From CAIYPH01 sp043744375 (GTDB lineage Bacteria; Pseudomonadota; Alphaproteobacteria; Acetobacterales; Acetobacteraceae): 36,848 nucleotides of DNA. Where the stretch lies: assembly GCA_043744375.1 (NCBI GenBank), contig JAYTUU010000018.1, positions 1-36,848 of the forward strand, read 5' to 3'. Under the pieces are notes generated by a model. That model worked only from the letters and a program-made list of their open reading frames with translations, was not told the origin of the DNA and did not search any database. The translations under genes were made by a program, and so were the position numbers. This document shows, piece by piece, positions 26,111-36,720 of the stretch (within the stretch, counting starts at the first letter, position 1; the number at the start of each line of letters is the position of its first letter).

Positions 26111-26391
26111 CAAGGCTCCGCCGGCAAGCCCGCGTCAGGCGCGCGCTTGCGTGCCGAAAGCGGCTGGGGGGCATGCCCCTTTGATCCCCCCGACTTCTCT
26201 CGGCTGGGGTGATCTCGCAGGGTTCGTCGGCGAAGCCAACACATCCTCGCCCCGGATCGGAATTTGGCGCGTGCCGCAATGTTGATTGCCTGCGGCGCAA
26301 GGGGGAAGTGGATATCAACCGAAGGTCATTGATCCAGCCGCCAGCAGTCACGGGTTCCAAGGGCCAATGGCCCTTGGCCGGCGGAGCCTTG
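26111..26391. repeat. Nested-palindrome repeat with 15-bp terminal inverted repeats, upstream of guaB
   Basis: It has the same ends as 24196-24389: CAAGGCTCCGCCGGC at 26111-26125 and the exact complement at 26377-26391. Shared blocks are GGCATGCCCCTTTGATCCCC near the left end and GGGTTCCAAGGGCC-AAT-GGCCCTTGG near the right. It carries roughly 90 extra bp in the middle. Outside the ends, AATCGGGT (26093-26100) and ACCCGATT (26400-26407) form a further inverted pair whose right half contains the rlmE stop region. The 420-bp gap 25977-26396 holds this element and the guaB leader, and no gene. Confidence 0.92.
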
Positions 26392-26396
26392 ATTGA

Positions 26397-27134
26397 CTAC
26401 CCGATTGCCTTGGCCGGCGCGTCGGCCGGCGCGTCTCGGAACCCCATGGCGACGACGTAGAGTTCGCTGCTTTCTTTGCGGCTGGCCGGTGGTTTGGCGT
26501 GCCGGACGGTGGCGAAATGGCGTTTCAGCGGCTCGAGGATTTGTTTTTCGCTGCCGCCTTGAAAGACTTTGGCGACGAAGGTGCCGCCGGGGGTCAGCAC
26601 CTGGATGGCGAAGAGGATGGCCAGTTCGGCGAGGGCGACGATGCGGACGTGGTCGGTCGAGGCGTGGCCGGTGGTGTTGGGGGCCATGTCGGACAGGACG
26701 ATGTTGGCTTTGCCGCCGAGGGCTTCGATCAGGCGGTCGGGCATGTCGGCGTCGTTGAAGTCGCCCTGGAGGAATATCACGCCGGGGAGCGGATCGATGG
26801 CGAGGAGGTCGAGGGCGACCACTTTGTGGGCACCCTGGCGGATGGCGACCTGGCTCCAGCCGCCGGGGGCGGCGCCGAGATCGACGACGCGCTGGGCGGG
26901 GTGGAGGAGTTTGAAGCGCTCGTCGAGCTCGATGAGTTTGAAGGCGGCACGGGAGCGCCAGCCTTGTTTCTGGGCGGCGGTAACGTAGGGGTCGTTCAAC
27001 TGGCGTTGCAACCAGGCGGCGGAGGCAACGGAGCGTTTTTTGGCGGTGCGCAGATAGACCGCCAGGCCACGGGTGGTGCCGCGTTGCTTGGAGGAGGCGC
27101 CTTTGGGGGGGGATTTTACCGGTGGTTTGGTCAT
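26397..27134 (-). CDS. rlmE: 23S rRNA 2'-O-ribose methyltransferase RlmE (FtsJ)
   Basis: A 245-residue SAM-dependent enzyme that methylates U2552 of 23S rRNA late in 50S assembly. The catalytic tetrad K-D-K-E is present at K66 (SRAAFKLIEL), D149 (LSDMAPN), K189 (FVAKVFQGG) and E224 (ESSELYVVA); the SAM loop is VVDLGAAPGGWSQ (about 83-95). It has a basic N-terminal extension of about 25 residues compared with E. coli RlmE (209), and its C-terminus (DAPADAPAKAIG) is encoded partly by a 12-bp tandem duplication (26412-26435) and runs into the repeat element. It starts 10 bp after the ppx stop, so ppx-rlmE is probably one operon. Confidence 0.96.
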   Translation of the reverse strand: MTKPPVKSPPKGASSKQRGTTRGLAVYLRTAKKRSVASAAWLQRQLNDPYVTAAQKQGWRSRAAFKLIELDERFKLLHPAQRVVDLGAAPGGWSQVAIRQGAHKVVALDLLAIDPLPGVIFLQGDFNDADMPDRLIEALGGKANIVLSDMAPNTTGHASTDHVRIVALAELAILFAIQVLTPGGTFVAKVFQGGSEKQILEPLKRHFATVRHAKPPASRKESSELYVVAMGFRDAPADAPAKAIG

Positions 27135-27144
27135 GGCGGGGGTT

Positions 27145-28230
27145 CTACGCGGATGCGGCGTGTCCGGGAAGCGGGCTGGGGCGGCGTGGCCGGCTGCCGC
27201 CGCGGGTGTCGGCGCGGATCATTCTGAGCAGCATGCCTTCGCGCAGGCCGCGATCGGCGACGACGATTTCGGCGGCGGGCCAGAGGCGGTGGATGGCGGC
27301 GAAGATCGCGCAGCCCGGCAGCACGAACTCGCTGCGTTCCGGGCCGATGCAGGGGTGCTCGGACAGGCCCTCGCGGCCGAGGGCCTGGATGGCGGCCAGG
27401 GCGGCGGTGGTGTCGTGGGCGGAGAGGACGGCGCCGTCGACGGCTGGGCGGCTGTAGCGCGGCAAGGCGAGGGCGATGCCGGCCAGTGTGGTGACGGTGC
27501 CGGAGGTGCCGAGCAGGCGGACGCCGCCCTGGCGGATCTCCTGGCCGATGCAGTGGACTTTCTCGAAGGCAACCAGGCGGGCGGCGACGTCTTCGACCAT
27601 GGCGGCGAAGCCGGCGCGGGTCTGGGTGGCGGGGCCGAAGCGCTCGGCGAGGGTGACGACTCCGACCGGGAAGGAGGTGTAGCCGATCAGTTGGGGCGCC
27701 TCGATTGGGCAGCCTGGTTGTGACAGGCGCACCCAGCCGAGCTCGGTGGAGCCGCCGCCGATGTCGAACAGCAGGGCGCGGCGGCCGCCGTCGCGCAGGA
27801 GTGGGGCGCAGCTTTCGAGGGCGAGTTCGGCCTCCTCGCGGGTCGAGATGACGTCGATGGCGAGGCCGGTTTCGAGGCGGGCGCGGGCGAGGAATTCGGC
27901 GCCGTTGGCGGCCTGCCGGCAGGCCTCGGTGGCGATGGCGCGGACGGCGCGGATCGGGCGGCGGGCGAGGCGAGCGGTGCAGCCATGCAAGGCGGCGATG
28001 GCGCGGTCCATCGCGACCGGGCTGAGGCGTCCGCTTTCGTGCAATCCTTCGCCGAGGCGGACGACGCGGCTGAAGCTGTCGAGGACGCGGAACCCCTCCC
28101 CGAACGGCGCGCCGACCAGCAGGCGGCAGTTGTTGGTGCCAAGATCGACCGCCGCAAACGCCGGCGGCAGCGAGCGCTCGCGCGGCTCCTGCTGTGCTGC
28201 CTGGTCGCGAGGGAGGGCGGCGTCAACCAT
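27145..28230 (-). CDS. Ppx/GppA family phosphatase
   Basis: A 361-residue member of the ASKHA-fold exopolyphosphatase/guanosine pentaphosphate phosphohydrolase family. Phosphate-binding loops are AAVDLGTNNCRLLV (about 26-39) and LLFDIGGGSTELGWV (about 155-169); the conserved LGTSGTVTTLAGI is further on. It is the short, two-domain form without the C-terminal HD extension of E. coli Ppx (513). It could hydrolyse polyphosphate or pppGpp; sequence alone cannot decide. ATG 28230 is preferred over TTG 28239, although no strong ribosome-binding site is seen. It sits 10 bp before rlmE, an order frequent in alphaproteobacteria and suggesting a link to ribosome biogenesis and the stringent response. 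Confidence 0.92.
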   Translation of the reverse strand: MVDAALPRDQAAQQEPRERSLPPAFAAVDLGTNNCRLLVGAPFGEGFRVLDSFSRVVRLGEGLHESGRLSPVAMDRAIAALHGCTARLARRPIRAVRAIATEACRQAANGAEFLARARLETGLAIDVISTREEAELALESCAPLLRDGGRRALLFDIGGGSTELGWVRLSQPGCPIEAPQLIGYTSFPVGVVTLAERFGPATQTRAGFAAMVEDVAARLVAFEKVHCIGQEIRQGGVRLLGTSGTVTTLAGIALALPRYSRPAVDGAVLSAHDTTAALAAIQALGREGLSEHPCIGPERSEFVLPGCAIFAAIHRLWPAAEIVVADRGLREGMLLRMIRADTRGGSRPRRPSPLPGHAASA

Positions 28231-28309
28231 GGGGTCCAATATTCAGTGACGGGTTCAGTTACGTACAATGTTCTGCCCCTATATGGGGAAGGGCAAGAAT
28301 GATTTCTGC

Positions 28310-28369
28310 CCCGTGCCAGGATGGCCCGTGCCAGGATTGCCCGAGCCAGGATTGCCTGTGACAGGATTG
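28310..28369 (+). repeat. 15-bp tandem repeat, 4 copies
   Basis: Four contiguous units starting at 28310, 28325, 28340 and 28355 follow the pattern CCCGTGCCAGGATTG with one to three changes each. The array lies in the gap between the ppx start and tRNA-Gln, about 60 bp before the tRNA. Confidence 0.95.
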
Positions 28370-28431
28370 CGTCCAACGCATGCCCATGCTAATCGCCCGC
28401 TCCCGCAGGGTGCGACGCGCTCGTTGCCTGT

Positions 28432-28505
28432 TGGGGGATAGTTTAGCGGTAAAACTCCCGGCTCTGACCCGGGCATCCTTGGTTCGAATCCAGGTCCCCC
28501 AGCCA
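28432..28505 (+). tRNA. tRNA-Gln (anticodon CUG)
   Basis: A 71-nt body plus encoded CCA (28503-28505). The acceptor arm TGGGGGA/TCCCCCA has the U1-A72 pair typical of tRNA-Gln. The D arm is GTTTAGCGGTAAAAC. The anticodon stem CCCGG/CCGGG encloses loop CTCTGAC, giving anticodon CTG. The T arm contains GGTTCGAATCC. The encoded CCA and intact stems indicate a functional gene. Confidence 0.95.
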
Positions 28506-28762
28506 CTCCCAGGACCATCAGCACTCCGGCGCGCGCGGCCAAGCGTGCAGATGCCATTGGGTGCGTCCTATCCAGGCATGGCGTCACCACGGCACGGGTG
28601 GGGGGCTGGTTCGCGCGGCGCGCCCGCATTGTGGGATCGTCACGGGTTTGCAGCCAGTGGTAGCCGGAGGGTGGCCACATTTGCGCGCGACGACTCGCGT
28701 AGCGAACCGGCCCAATCGCTGACAAGTTCGCGACTGATTTCCACCGCCAAAGATATGAGAAA

Positions 28763-28782
28763 TTGAGCGCCGAAACGCTCAA
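28763..28782 (-). terminator. Probable terminator of tRNA-Lys
   Basis: TTGAGCG-loop-CGCTCAA is a 7-bp stem with a 6-nt loop, 20 bp beyond the tRNA-Lys 3' end on the minus strand, followed there by TTTCTCAT. The remaining stretch 28506-28762 between the two tRNAs shows no gene and no other clear signal. Confidence 0.55.
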
Positions 28783-28801
28783 CTGCTCAATTATATCAAT
28801 G

Positions 28802-28877
28802 TGGTGAGCCCGCCGGGACTCGAACCCGGGACCCCAAGATTAAAAGTCTCGTGCTCTACCAGCTGAGCTACGGGCCC
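28802..28877 (-). tRNA. tRNA-Lys (anticodon UUU)
   Basis: A 73-nt body (28877-28805) plus encoded CCA (28804-28802). Read on the minus strand, the acceptor is GGGCCCG/CGGGCTC and the D arm contains GTAGCTCAGCTGGTAGAGC. The anticodon stem CGAGA/TCTTG encloses loop CTTTTAA with anticodon TTT, and the T arm is GGGTTCGAGTCCC. All arms are intact. Confidence 0.96.
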
Positions 28878-28967
28878 ACATGCGAGACAACGTCTGCGCC
28901 ACGCGGATGGTCTTGCGTCGAGGCGGGCCAAGCCGGCGGCGCCGACGCACGCGCGTTGAACGCCATG

Positions 28968-29001
28968 CCGTGCGTCAGGTCAATATCGACCTGATGCACG
29001 G
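28968..29001. terminator. Strong hairpin between tRNA-Lys and the cyclophilin gene
   Basis: CCGTGCGTCAGGTC and GACCTGATGCACGG form a 14-bp stem with one mismatch and a 6-nt AT-rich loop, 22 bp past the stop of the minus-strand cyclophilin gene. It lacks a T-run. It probably ends or stabilises that transcript. Confidence 0.5.
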
Positions 29002-29023
29002 CTGGGGCGCATTGCCCGGCCGG

Positions 29024-29587
29024 TTATTCCTTGACGTCGGCGGCCACGCGCATGCTGACGATCTTGTCGGGGTTGCTGACGGTGCCGCCGCCGCCGGCGC
29101 CGCGCTTCAGCTTGTCGATGAGTTCCATGCCGCTGATGACCTGGCCCCAGATGGTGTACTGGCCATCCAGATGGGTGGCGGGGGCGAACATGATGAAGAA
29201 CTGGCTGTCCGCGCTGTCGGGCGACTGGCTGCGGGCGGCGCCGACGGTGCCGCGGAGGAAGTGCTTGGTGCGGCTGAATTCGGCGGGAACATTGCCGAGG
29301 CCGCTGCCGCCGGTGCCGGTGCCCGTGGGGTCGCCGCCCTGCGCCATGAAGCCTTCGATGACGCGGTGGAAGACGATGCCGTCATAGAAGTTCTTGCGCG
29401 CCAGCGTCTTGACGCGGGCGACGTGCTTGGGGGCGATGTCGGGGAACAACTGGATGACCACGCGGCCGTCCTTGAGGTTCATGTACAGCGTGTTCTCGGG
29501 GTCCGCCGGGGCGGCCGTGGCTTCGGTCATGATCGTTCCCATCACAGGGGTTGCAAGAAGGGCAGTGAGCAGTGCGCGACGTCGCAT
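29024..29587 (-). CDS. Exported cyclophilin-type peptidyl-prolyl isomerase
   Basis: A 187-residue PPIase that speeds cis-trans isomerisation of proline bonds. The N-terminus MRRRALLTALLATPVMGTIM is a cleavable signal (cut near residues 25-27), so a periplasmic location is likely. The cyclophilin core shows FHRVIEGFMAQGGDPTGTG (active-site Arg and the FMAQGGDP motif), DSQFFIMFAPA and GQYTIWGQVISGME. ATG 29587 has GGAGAC upstream; the frame is open to 29935, but that overlaps coaD. It is 20 bp downstream of coaD on the same strand, so it is likely co-transcribed with gyrA-coaD. Confidence 0.93.
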   Translation of the reverse strand: MRRRALLTALLATPVMGTIMTEATAAPADPENTLYMNLKDGRVVIQLFPDIAPKHVARVKTLARKNFYDGIVFHRVIEGFMAQGGDPTGTGTGGSGLGNVPAEFSRTKHFLRGTVGAARSQSPDSADSQFFIMFAPATHLDGQYTIWGQVISGMELIDKLKRGAGGGGTVSNPDKIVSMRVAADVKE

Positions 29588-29607
29588 TGGGGTCTCCGGG
29601 AGAGTGC

Positions 29608-30124
29608 TCACCCGGCGCGGACGCGCACGAGCGTCCGCTCCAGGGTGATCGGGGGGACGAAGGAGGAGATATCGCCGCCGAGGAGCGCGATTTCCTTGAC
29701 GAAGCGCGAGGAGATGAAGTGCTGGCGTTCGCTGGCCGGCAGGAACACCGTTTCCACCGTCGGGTCGAGCCGCGCGTTCATGCCGGCCATCTGGAACTCG
29801 AAGTCGAAGTCCGACACCGCGCGCAGGCCGCGGATCACCATGATGGCGCCGACGCGGCGGGCGAATTCGACCAGCAGGCAATCGAACGGCAGCACCTCGA
29901 TGGAGGTGCCGGTGCGGGCGGCGATGATCGCGCATTCGGCGCGCGCGAGATCGAGGCGTTCGTCGATGGTGAACAGCGGCCCCTTGCCGATATTGGTGGC
30001 GACGCCGATCACGAGGCTGTCGACCAGGCGGGCGGCGCGGCCGATGATGTCGAGATGGCCGTTGTGGATCGGGTCGAACGTGCCGGGGTAGAGGCCCTTG
30101 CGCGGTGGGTGTTCGGGTGCTGTC

Positions 30125-30132
<8 letters not shown>
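29608..30132 (-). CDS. coaD: Phosphopantetheine adenylyltransferase
   Basis: A 174-residue nucleotidyltransferase that makes dephospho-CoA from 4'-phosphopantetheine and ATP, the penultimate step of CoA synthesis. The N-terminal GLYPGTFDPIHNGHLDII carries the class signature with the HxGH-type site, and HFISSRFVKEIALLGGDISS is the conserved second nucleotide-binding motif. ATG 30132 overlaps the gyrA 3' end by 8 bp, implying coupled translation. The frame extends upstream within gyrA but has no CoaD homology there. Confidence 0.97.
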
Positions 30133-32965
<2,833 letters not shown>

Positions 32966-33028
32966 CTCGAACTCGATTCGTGGATGGTCGCCGGAATTGG
33001 GGCGTCAGGATAGCGCAGCGCCGGGGAA

Positions 33029-33074
33029 TTCAGAAGCGGAGTGCTTCAGAAGGGGGTGCTTCAGAAGGGGATCT
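33029..33074 (-). repeat. 15/16-bp tandem repeat containing the ssb stop codon, 3 copies
   Basis: Units start at 33029, 33045 and 33060, each beginning TTCAGAAG on the plus strand. The copy at 33060-33074 contains the last codons and TGA stop of ssb (33063-33061); the other two lie downstream of ssb and repeat the CCCCTTCTGA-like end, giving stop-codon-bearing duplicates. Confidence 0.9.
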
Positions 33075-33561
33075 CGTCGTCGAGATCGCCACCGCCCTTC
33101 GGCGTCTCCCAGGCGGGGCCGCGCGAGGCGCCCGGTTTGGCGGCCGCGGGGGCGCGTTCGCGCGGCTGGTAGGCGCCGCCTTCGCCGCCCGAGGCGCCTT
33201 CGCCGCCGCCACGGCTGTCGAGCAGCGTCAACTCGCCGCGGAACTTGCCGATCACCACTTCGGTGGTGTATTTTTCCACGCCGGACGGGTCGGTCCATTT
33301 GCGCGTTTGCAGCGCGCCTTCGACGTAGACCTTGCTGCCCTTGCGGACGTATTTCTCGACGACATCGCCGATGCGGTCGTTGAACACGACCACGCGGTGC
33401 CACTCCGTCCGCTCCTTGCGTTCGCCAGAGGCGCGATCGTTCCAGGTCTCGCTGGTGGCCAGCGAGAAAGTCACGATCTTGGAGCCGTCCTGGCTGTTGC
33501 GCACTTCGGGGTCTTTCCCGACATTGCCGACCAGAATCACCTTGTTCACACTGCCGGCCAT
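33061..33561 (-). CDS. ssb: Single-stranded DNA-binding protein
   Basis: A 166-residue SSB that coats single-stranded DNA in replication and repair. The N-terminal OB fold (1-113) begins MAGSVNKVILVGNVGKDPE and includes TEWHRVVVFNDR and KGSKVYVEGAL; a Gly/Pro-rich linker follows. The acidic partner-binding tip DLDDEIPF is intact. ATG 33561 is the standard SSB start. It is divergent from uvrA across a 182-bp region with a LexA box and an upstream hairpin, and is followed on the same strand by gyrA. The ssb stop codon is the origin of a tandem repeat. Confidence 0.97.
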   Translation of the reverse strand: MAGSVNKVILVGNVGKDPEVRNSQDGSKIVTFSLATSETWNDRASGERKERTEWHRVVVFNDRIGDVVEKYVRKGSKVYVEGALQTRKWTDPSGVEKYTTEVVIGKFRGELTLLDSRGGGEGASGGEGGAYQPRERAPAAAKPGASRGPAWETPKGGGDLDDEIPF

Positions 33562-33585
33562 GCCTGCTCATCCCGCTGTTTCGCC

Positions 33586-33603
33586 CATCCCGCGTATGGG
33601 ATG
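33586..33603. promoter_or_regulatory. Inverted repeat in the ssb leader
   Basis: CATCCC-GCGTAT-GGGATG, 25-42 bp upstream of the ssb start, could be an operator or a leader hairpin. A nearby direct CATCCCGC copy (33569 region) adds to the repetition. There is no family match. Confidence 0.35.
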
Positions 33604-33612
33604 AAGCCTGTT

Positions 33613-33618
33613 ATCATA
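33613..33618 (-). promoter_or_regulatory. Candidate -10 element for ssb
   Basis: TATGAT on the minus strand, about 52 bp upstream of the ssb start and just outside the leader hairpin. No good -35 hexamer is visible at 16-18 bp, so this is tentative. Confidence 0.3.
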
Positions 33619-33694
33619 GCGTGTGCGGCGCCGATCGGCCAGAGCACGCGCTATCTCGAAAACCCGGGCTTCCCAAGACCGCCCAGAGCCGCCA

Positions 33695-33717
33695 TATAAA
33701 CGGAACAACACAAGAAC
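33695..33717 (+). promoter_or_regulatory. Alphaproteobacterial LexA (SOS) box with adjoining -10, upstream of uvrA
   Basis: GAAC-AACACAA-GAAC at 33703-33717 is a perfect GAAC-N7-GAAC direct repeat (GTTC-N7-GTTC on the other strand), the LexA operator of alphaproteobacteria. A TATAAA hexamer at 33695-33700 immediately precedes it, so bound LexA would cover the likely transcription start of uvrA, whose ATG is 27 bp further on. Control of divergent ssb is possible as well. Confidence 0.85.
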
Positions 33718-33743
33718 ACAACCGATTCCCCGGGGATTTTCGT

Positions 33744-36626
33744 ATGGCCGGCTTACCTCCTGCGCGCGAACACAAGATACGGGTCCGCGGCGCACGCGAG
33801 CACAACCTGAAGAATATCGACGTCGATATCCCCCGCGACTCGCTGGTGGTGATCACCGGGCTGTCCGGCTCCGGCAAGTCGTCGCTGGCGTTCGACACCA
33901 TCTATGCCGAGGGGCAGCGCCGCTACGTCGAGAGTCTGTCCGCCTATGCGCGGCAGTTCCTGGAACTGATGGGCAAGCCCGACGTCGACTCGATCGAGGG
34001 GCTGTCGCCGGCGATTTCGATCGAGCAGAAGACGACCAGCCGCAATCCGCGTTCCACCGTCGGCACGGTGACCGAAATCCACGACTACATGCGGCTGCTC
34101 TGGGCGCGCGTGGGCGTGCCGTATTCGCCGGCGACGGGGTTGCCGATCGAGGCGCAATCGGTGGCGCAGATGGTCGATCGGGTGATGGCAATGCCGGATG
34201 GTGCCAGGCTGCTGCTGCTGGCGCCTGTGGTGCGGGATCGCAAGGGCGAATACCGCAAGGAATTGGCGGAGTTGCAGCGGCGCGGGTTCACCCGGGTGAA
34301 GGTGGACGGGACGCTCTATGAGATCGGCGAGGTGCCGGCGCTGAACCGCAAGATCAAGCACGAGATCGAGGCGGTGGTGGATCGGGTGGTGGTGCGCGAG
34401 GGGATCGCGTCGCGGCTGGCCGATAGTTTCGAGACGGCGCTCGCGTTGTCGGACGGCGTTGTCTACGCGGAGAACGCGGATACGGCCGAGCGCACCGTGT
34501 TCTCGTCGCGCTTCGCCTGCCCGGTCAGCGGGTTTTCGATCGAGGAGATCGAGCCGCGGCTGTTCAGTTTCAACTCGCCGCACGGCGCCTGCCCGGCCTG
34601 CGACGGGCTGGGGATGGAGACGTTCTTCGACCCCGCGCTGGTGGTGCCCGACGAACGCCGGCCGCTCGCGGACGGGGCAGTGGCGCCGTGGACGGGCACG
34701 CAGAGCCCGTACTACGACCAGACCCTGCAAAGCATCGCCCGGCACTACAAGGTGACGACGCGGACGCCGTGGCAGGACCTGCCGGAGGGCGTGCGCGACG
34801 CGATCCTGAACGGCACCGGGGATACCCAGATCGCCTTCACCTACAAGGATGGCGTGCGGCAGTACACCGTCACCAAGGCGTTCGAGGGGGTGTTGAAGAA
34901 CCTCCAGCGGCGCTGGCAGGAGACCGATAGCGCCTGGGTGCGCGAGGAGATGAGCCGCTACCAGGCGGAGAAGCCCTGTGCGGTGTGCGCCGGCGCGCGG
35001 CTCAAGCCGGAGGCGCTGGCGGTGAAGATCGCCGGCAGCCATATCGCCGAGGCGTCGGAGTTGTCGATCCGCAACGCGCTGCCGTGGTTCCAGGGGGTGC
35101 TGGTCACGCTGACGCCGCAGCGCCAGGAGATTGCGCGGCGCATCCTGCGGGAGATCGTCGAGCGGTTGCAGTTCCTGGTCGATGTCGGGCTGGACTATCT
35201 GACACTGGCGCGCGGGTCGGCGACGCTGTCGGGCGGCGAGAGCCAGCGCATCCGGCTGGCGAGCCAGATCGGTTCCGGATTGACGGGGGTGCTCTACGTG
35301 CTCGACGAACCCTCGATCGGCCTGCATCAGCGCGACAATGAGCGGCTGCTGGTCACGCTGCGGCGGCTGAAGTCGCTCGGCAATACGGTGCTGGTGGTGG
35401 AGCACGACGAGGACGCCATCCGTGCCGCCGATTACGTGATCGACATGGGGCCAGCGGCGGGGATCAAGGGCGGGTATGTGGTGGCGGAGGGGACGCCCGA
35501 GGAGGTGATCGGCAACCCCAATTCGCTCACGGGGGACTATCTGTCCGGCCGCCGCCGCATCGAAATCCCGCCGCTGCGCCGCCCGATGCAGAAGGGACGG
35601 GTGCTGAAAATCATCGGTGCCACCGGCAACAATCTGAAGAACGTGTCCGCCATGTTCCCGCTGGGCACGTTCACCTGCATCACCGGCGTCTCCGGCGGCG
35701 GCAAATCCACCCTCGTCGTGGACACGCTGTACAAGGCCGCCTCCCGTCGCCTGATGGGGTCGGGCGAGGTGCCGGCGCCGCATCTGCGCATCGAGGGGCT
35801 GGAGTTGCTCGACAAGATCATCGACATCGACCAGTCGCCGATCGGGCGGACGCCGCGGTCGAACCCGGCGACCTATACCGACCTGTTCGCGCCGATCCGC
35901 GACTGGTTCGCCGAACTGCCGGAGAGCCGGGCGCGTGGCTACAAGGCGGGGCGGTTCTCGTTCAACGTGAAGGGCGGGCGCTGCGAGGCGTGCCAGGGCG
36001 ACGGGCTGCTGAAGATCGAGATGCACTTCCTGCCGGACGTCTATGTCACCTGCGACACCTGCAAGGGGCGGCGCTACAACCGCGAGACGCTCGAGATCAA
36101 GTTCCGCGACAAATCCATCGCCGAGGTGCTGGCGATGAACGTGGACGAGGCGGTGCCGTATTTCTCCGCCGTGACGCGCATCCATGACCGTCTGAAAATC
36201 CTCCAGCAGGTCGGCCTCGGCTACATCGCGCTGGGCCAGCAGGCGACGACGCTGTCGGGCGGGGAGGCGCAGCGGATCAAGCTCAGCAAGGAGCTGGCGC
36301 GGCGGGCGACCGGGCGGACGCTGTATATTCTCGACGAGCCGACGACGGGGCTGCATTTCGAGGACATCCGCAAGCTGCTGGAAGTGCTGCACGCGCTGGT
36401 GGACCAGGGCAATACGGTGATCGTGATCGAGCATAATCTGGAGGTGATCAAGACGGCCGACTGGATTCTTGACCTTGGTCCCGAAGGTGGCGATGGCGGC
36501 GGGCGGATCGTCGCGGAGGGGACGCCGGAGGATATCGCGGCGAGCGCGGATAGCCATACGGGGCGGTTCCTGGCGCCGTTGCTGCCGGCCGCCGCCCCAA
36601 AATCGAAACCCCGCAAGCGCGCCTGA
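33744..36626 (+). CDS. uvrA: UvrABC excision-repair subunit A
   Basis: A 960-residue damage-recognition ATPase of nucleotide excision repair (E. coli 940). The first ABC module has Walker A GLSGSGKSS (about 39-47), the second GVSGGGKST (about 647-655), and each has an LSGGE signature (LSGGESQRIRLA and LSGGEAQRIKLS). The zinc module in the second half is intact (CEACQGDG ... CDTCKG). In the first zinc module the usual CxxC is C259-P-V-S262, with C283/C286 kept, so one ligand cysteine is serine. ATG 33744 has GGGGA about 7 nt upstream. The promoter carries a LexA box, fitting SOS induction. Confidence 0.97.
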   Translation: MAGLPPAREHKIRVRGAREHNLKNIDVDIPRDSLVVITGLSGSGKSSLAFDTIYAEGQRRYVESLSAYARQFLELMGKPDVDSIEGLSPAISIEQKTTSRNPRSTVGTVTEIHDYMRLLWARVGVPYSPATGLPIEAQSVAQMVDRVMAMPDGARLLLLAPVVRDRKGEYRKELAELQRRGFTRVKVDGTLYEIGEVPALNRKIKHEIEAVVDRVVVREGIASRLADSFETALALSDGVVYAENADTAERTVFSSRFACPVSGFSIEEIEPRLFSFNSPHGACPACDGLGMETFFDPALVVPDERRPLADGAVAPWTGTQSPYYDQTLQSIARHYKVTTRTPWQDLPEGVRDAILNGTGDTQIAFTYKDGVRQYTVTKAFEGVLKNLQRRWQETDSAWVREEMSRYQAEKPCAVCAGARLKPEALAVKIAGSHIAEASELSIRNALPWFQGVLVTLTPQRQEIARRILREIVERLQFLVDVGLDYLTLARGSATLSGGESQRIRLASQIGSGLTGVLYVLDEPSIGLHQRDNERLLVTLRRLKSLGNTVLVVEHDEDAIRAADYVIDMGPAAGIKGGYVVAEGTPEEVIGNPNSLTGDYLSGRRRIEIPPLRRPMQKGRVLKIIGATGNNLKNVSAMFPLGTFTCITGVSGGGKSTLVVDTLYKAASRRLMGSGEVPAPHLRIEGLELLDKIIDIDQSPIGRTPRSNPATYTDLFAPIRDWFAELPESRARGYKAGRFSFNVKGGRCEACQGDGLLKIEMHFLPDVYVTCDTCKGRRYNRETLEIKFRDKSIAEVLAMNVDEAVPYFSAVTRIHDRLKILQQVGLGYIALGQQATTLSGGEAQRIKLSKELARRATGRTLYILDEPTTGLHFEDIRKLLEVLHALVDQGNTVIVIEHNLEVIKTADWILDLGPEGGDGGGRIVAEGTPEDIAASADSHTGRFLAPLLPAAAPKSKPRKRA

Positions 36627-36720
36627 AGGCCGCCAAGGGCTGGCGGATCAACGCGATCTCGAGCGTCGTCACGCCGGCCTGATCACGCCGCAAGCGGCTT
36701 CGCGATGAGGCCGCGCTCTC

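Noticed and set aside
28432..28877. tRNA pair as an integration site for a genomic island
   Set aside because: No integrase, no direct repeat of a tRNA 3' end, and housekeeping genes on both sides.
33753..36557. 934-codon minus-strand frame opposite uvrA
   Set aside because: Arg/His/Gln-rich antisense shadow without any recognisable fold; uvrA is unambiguous.
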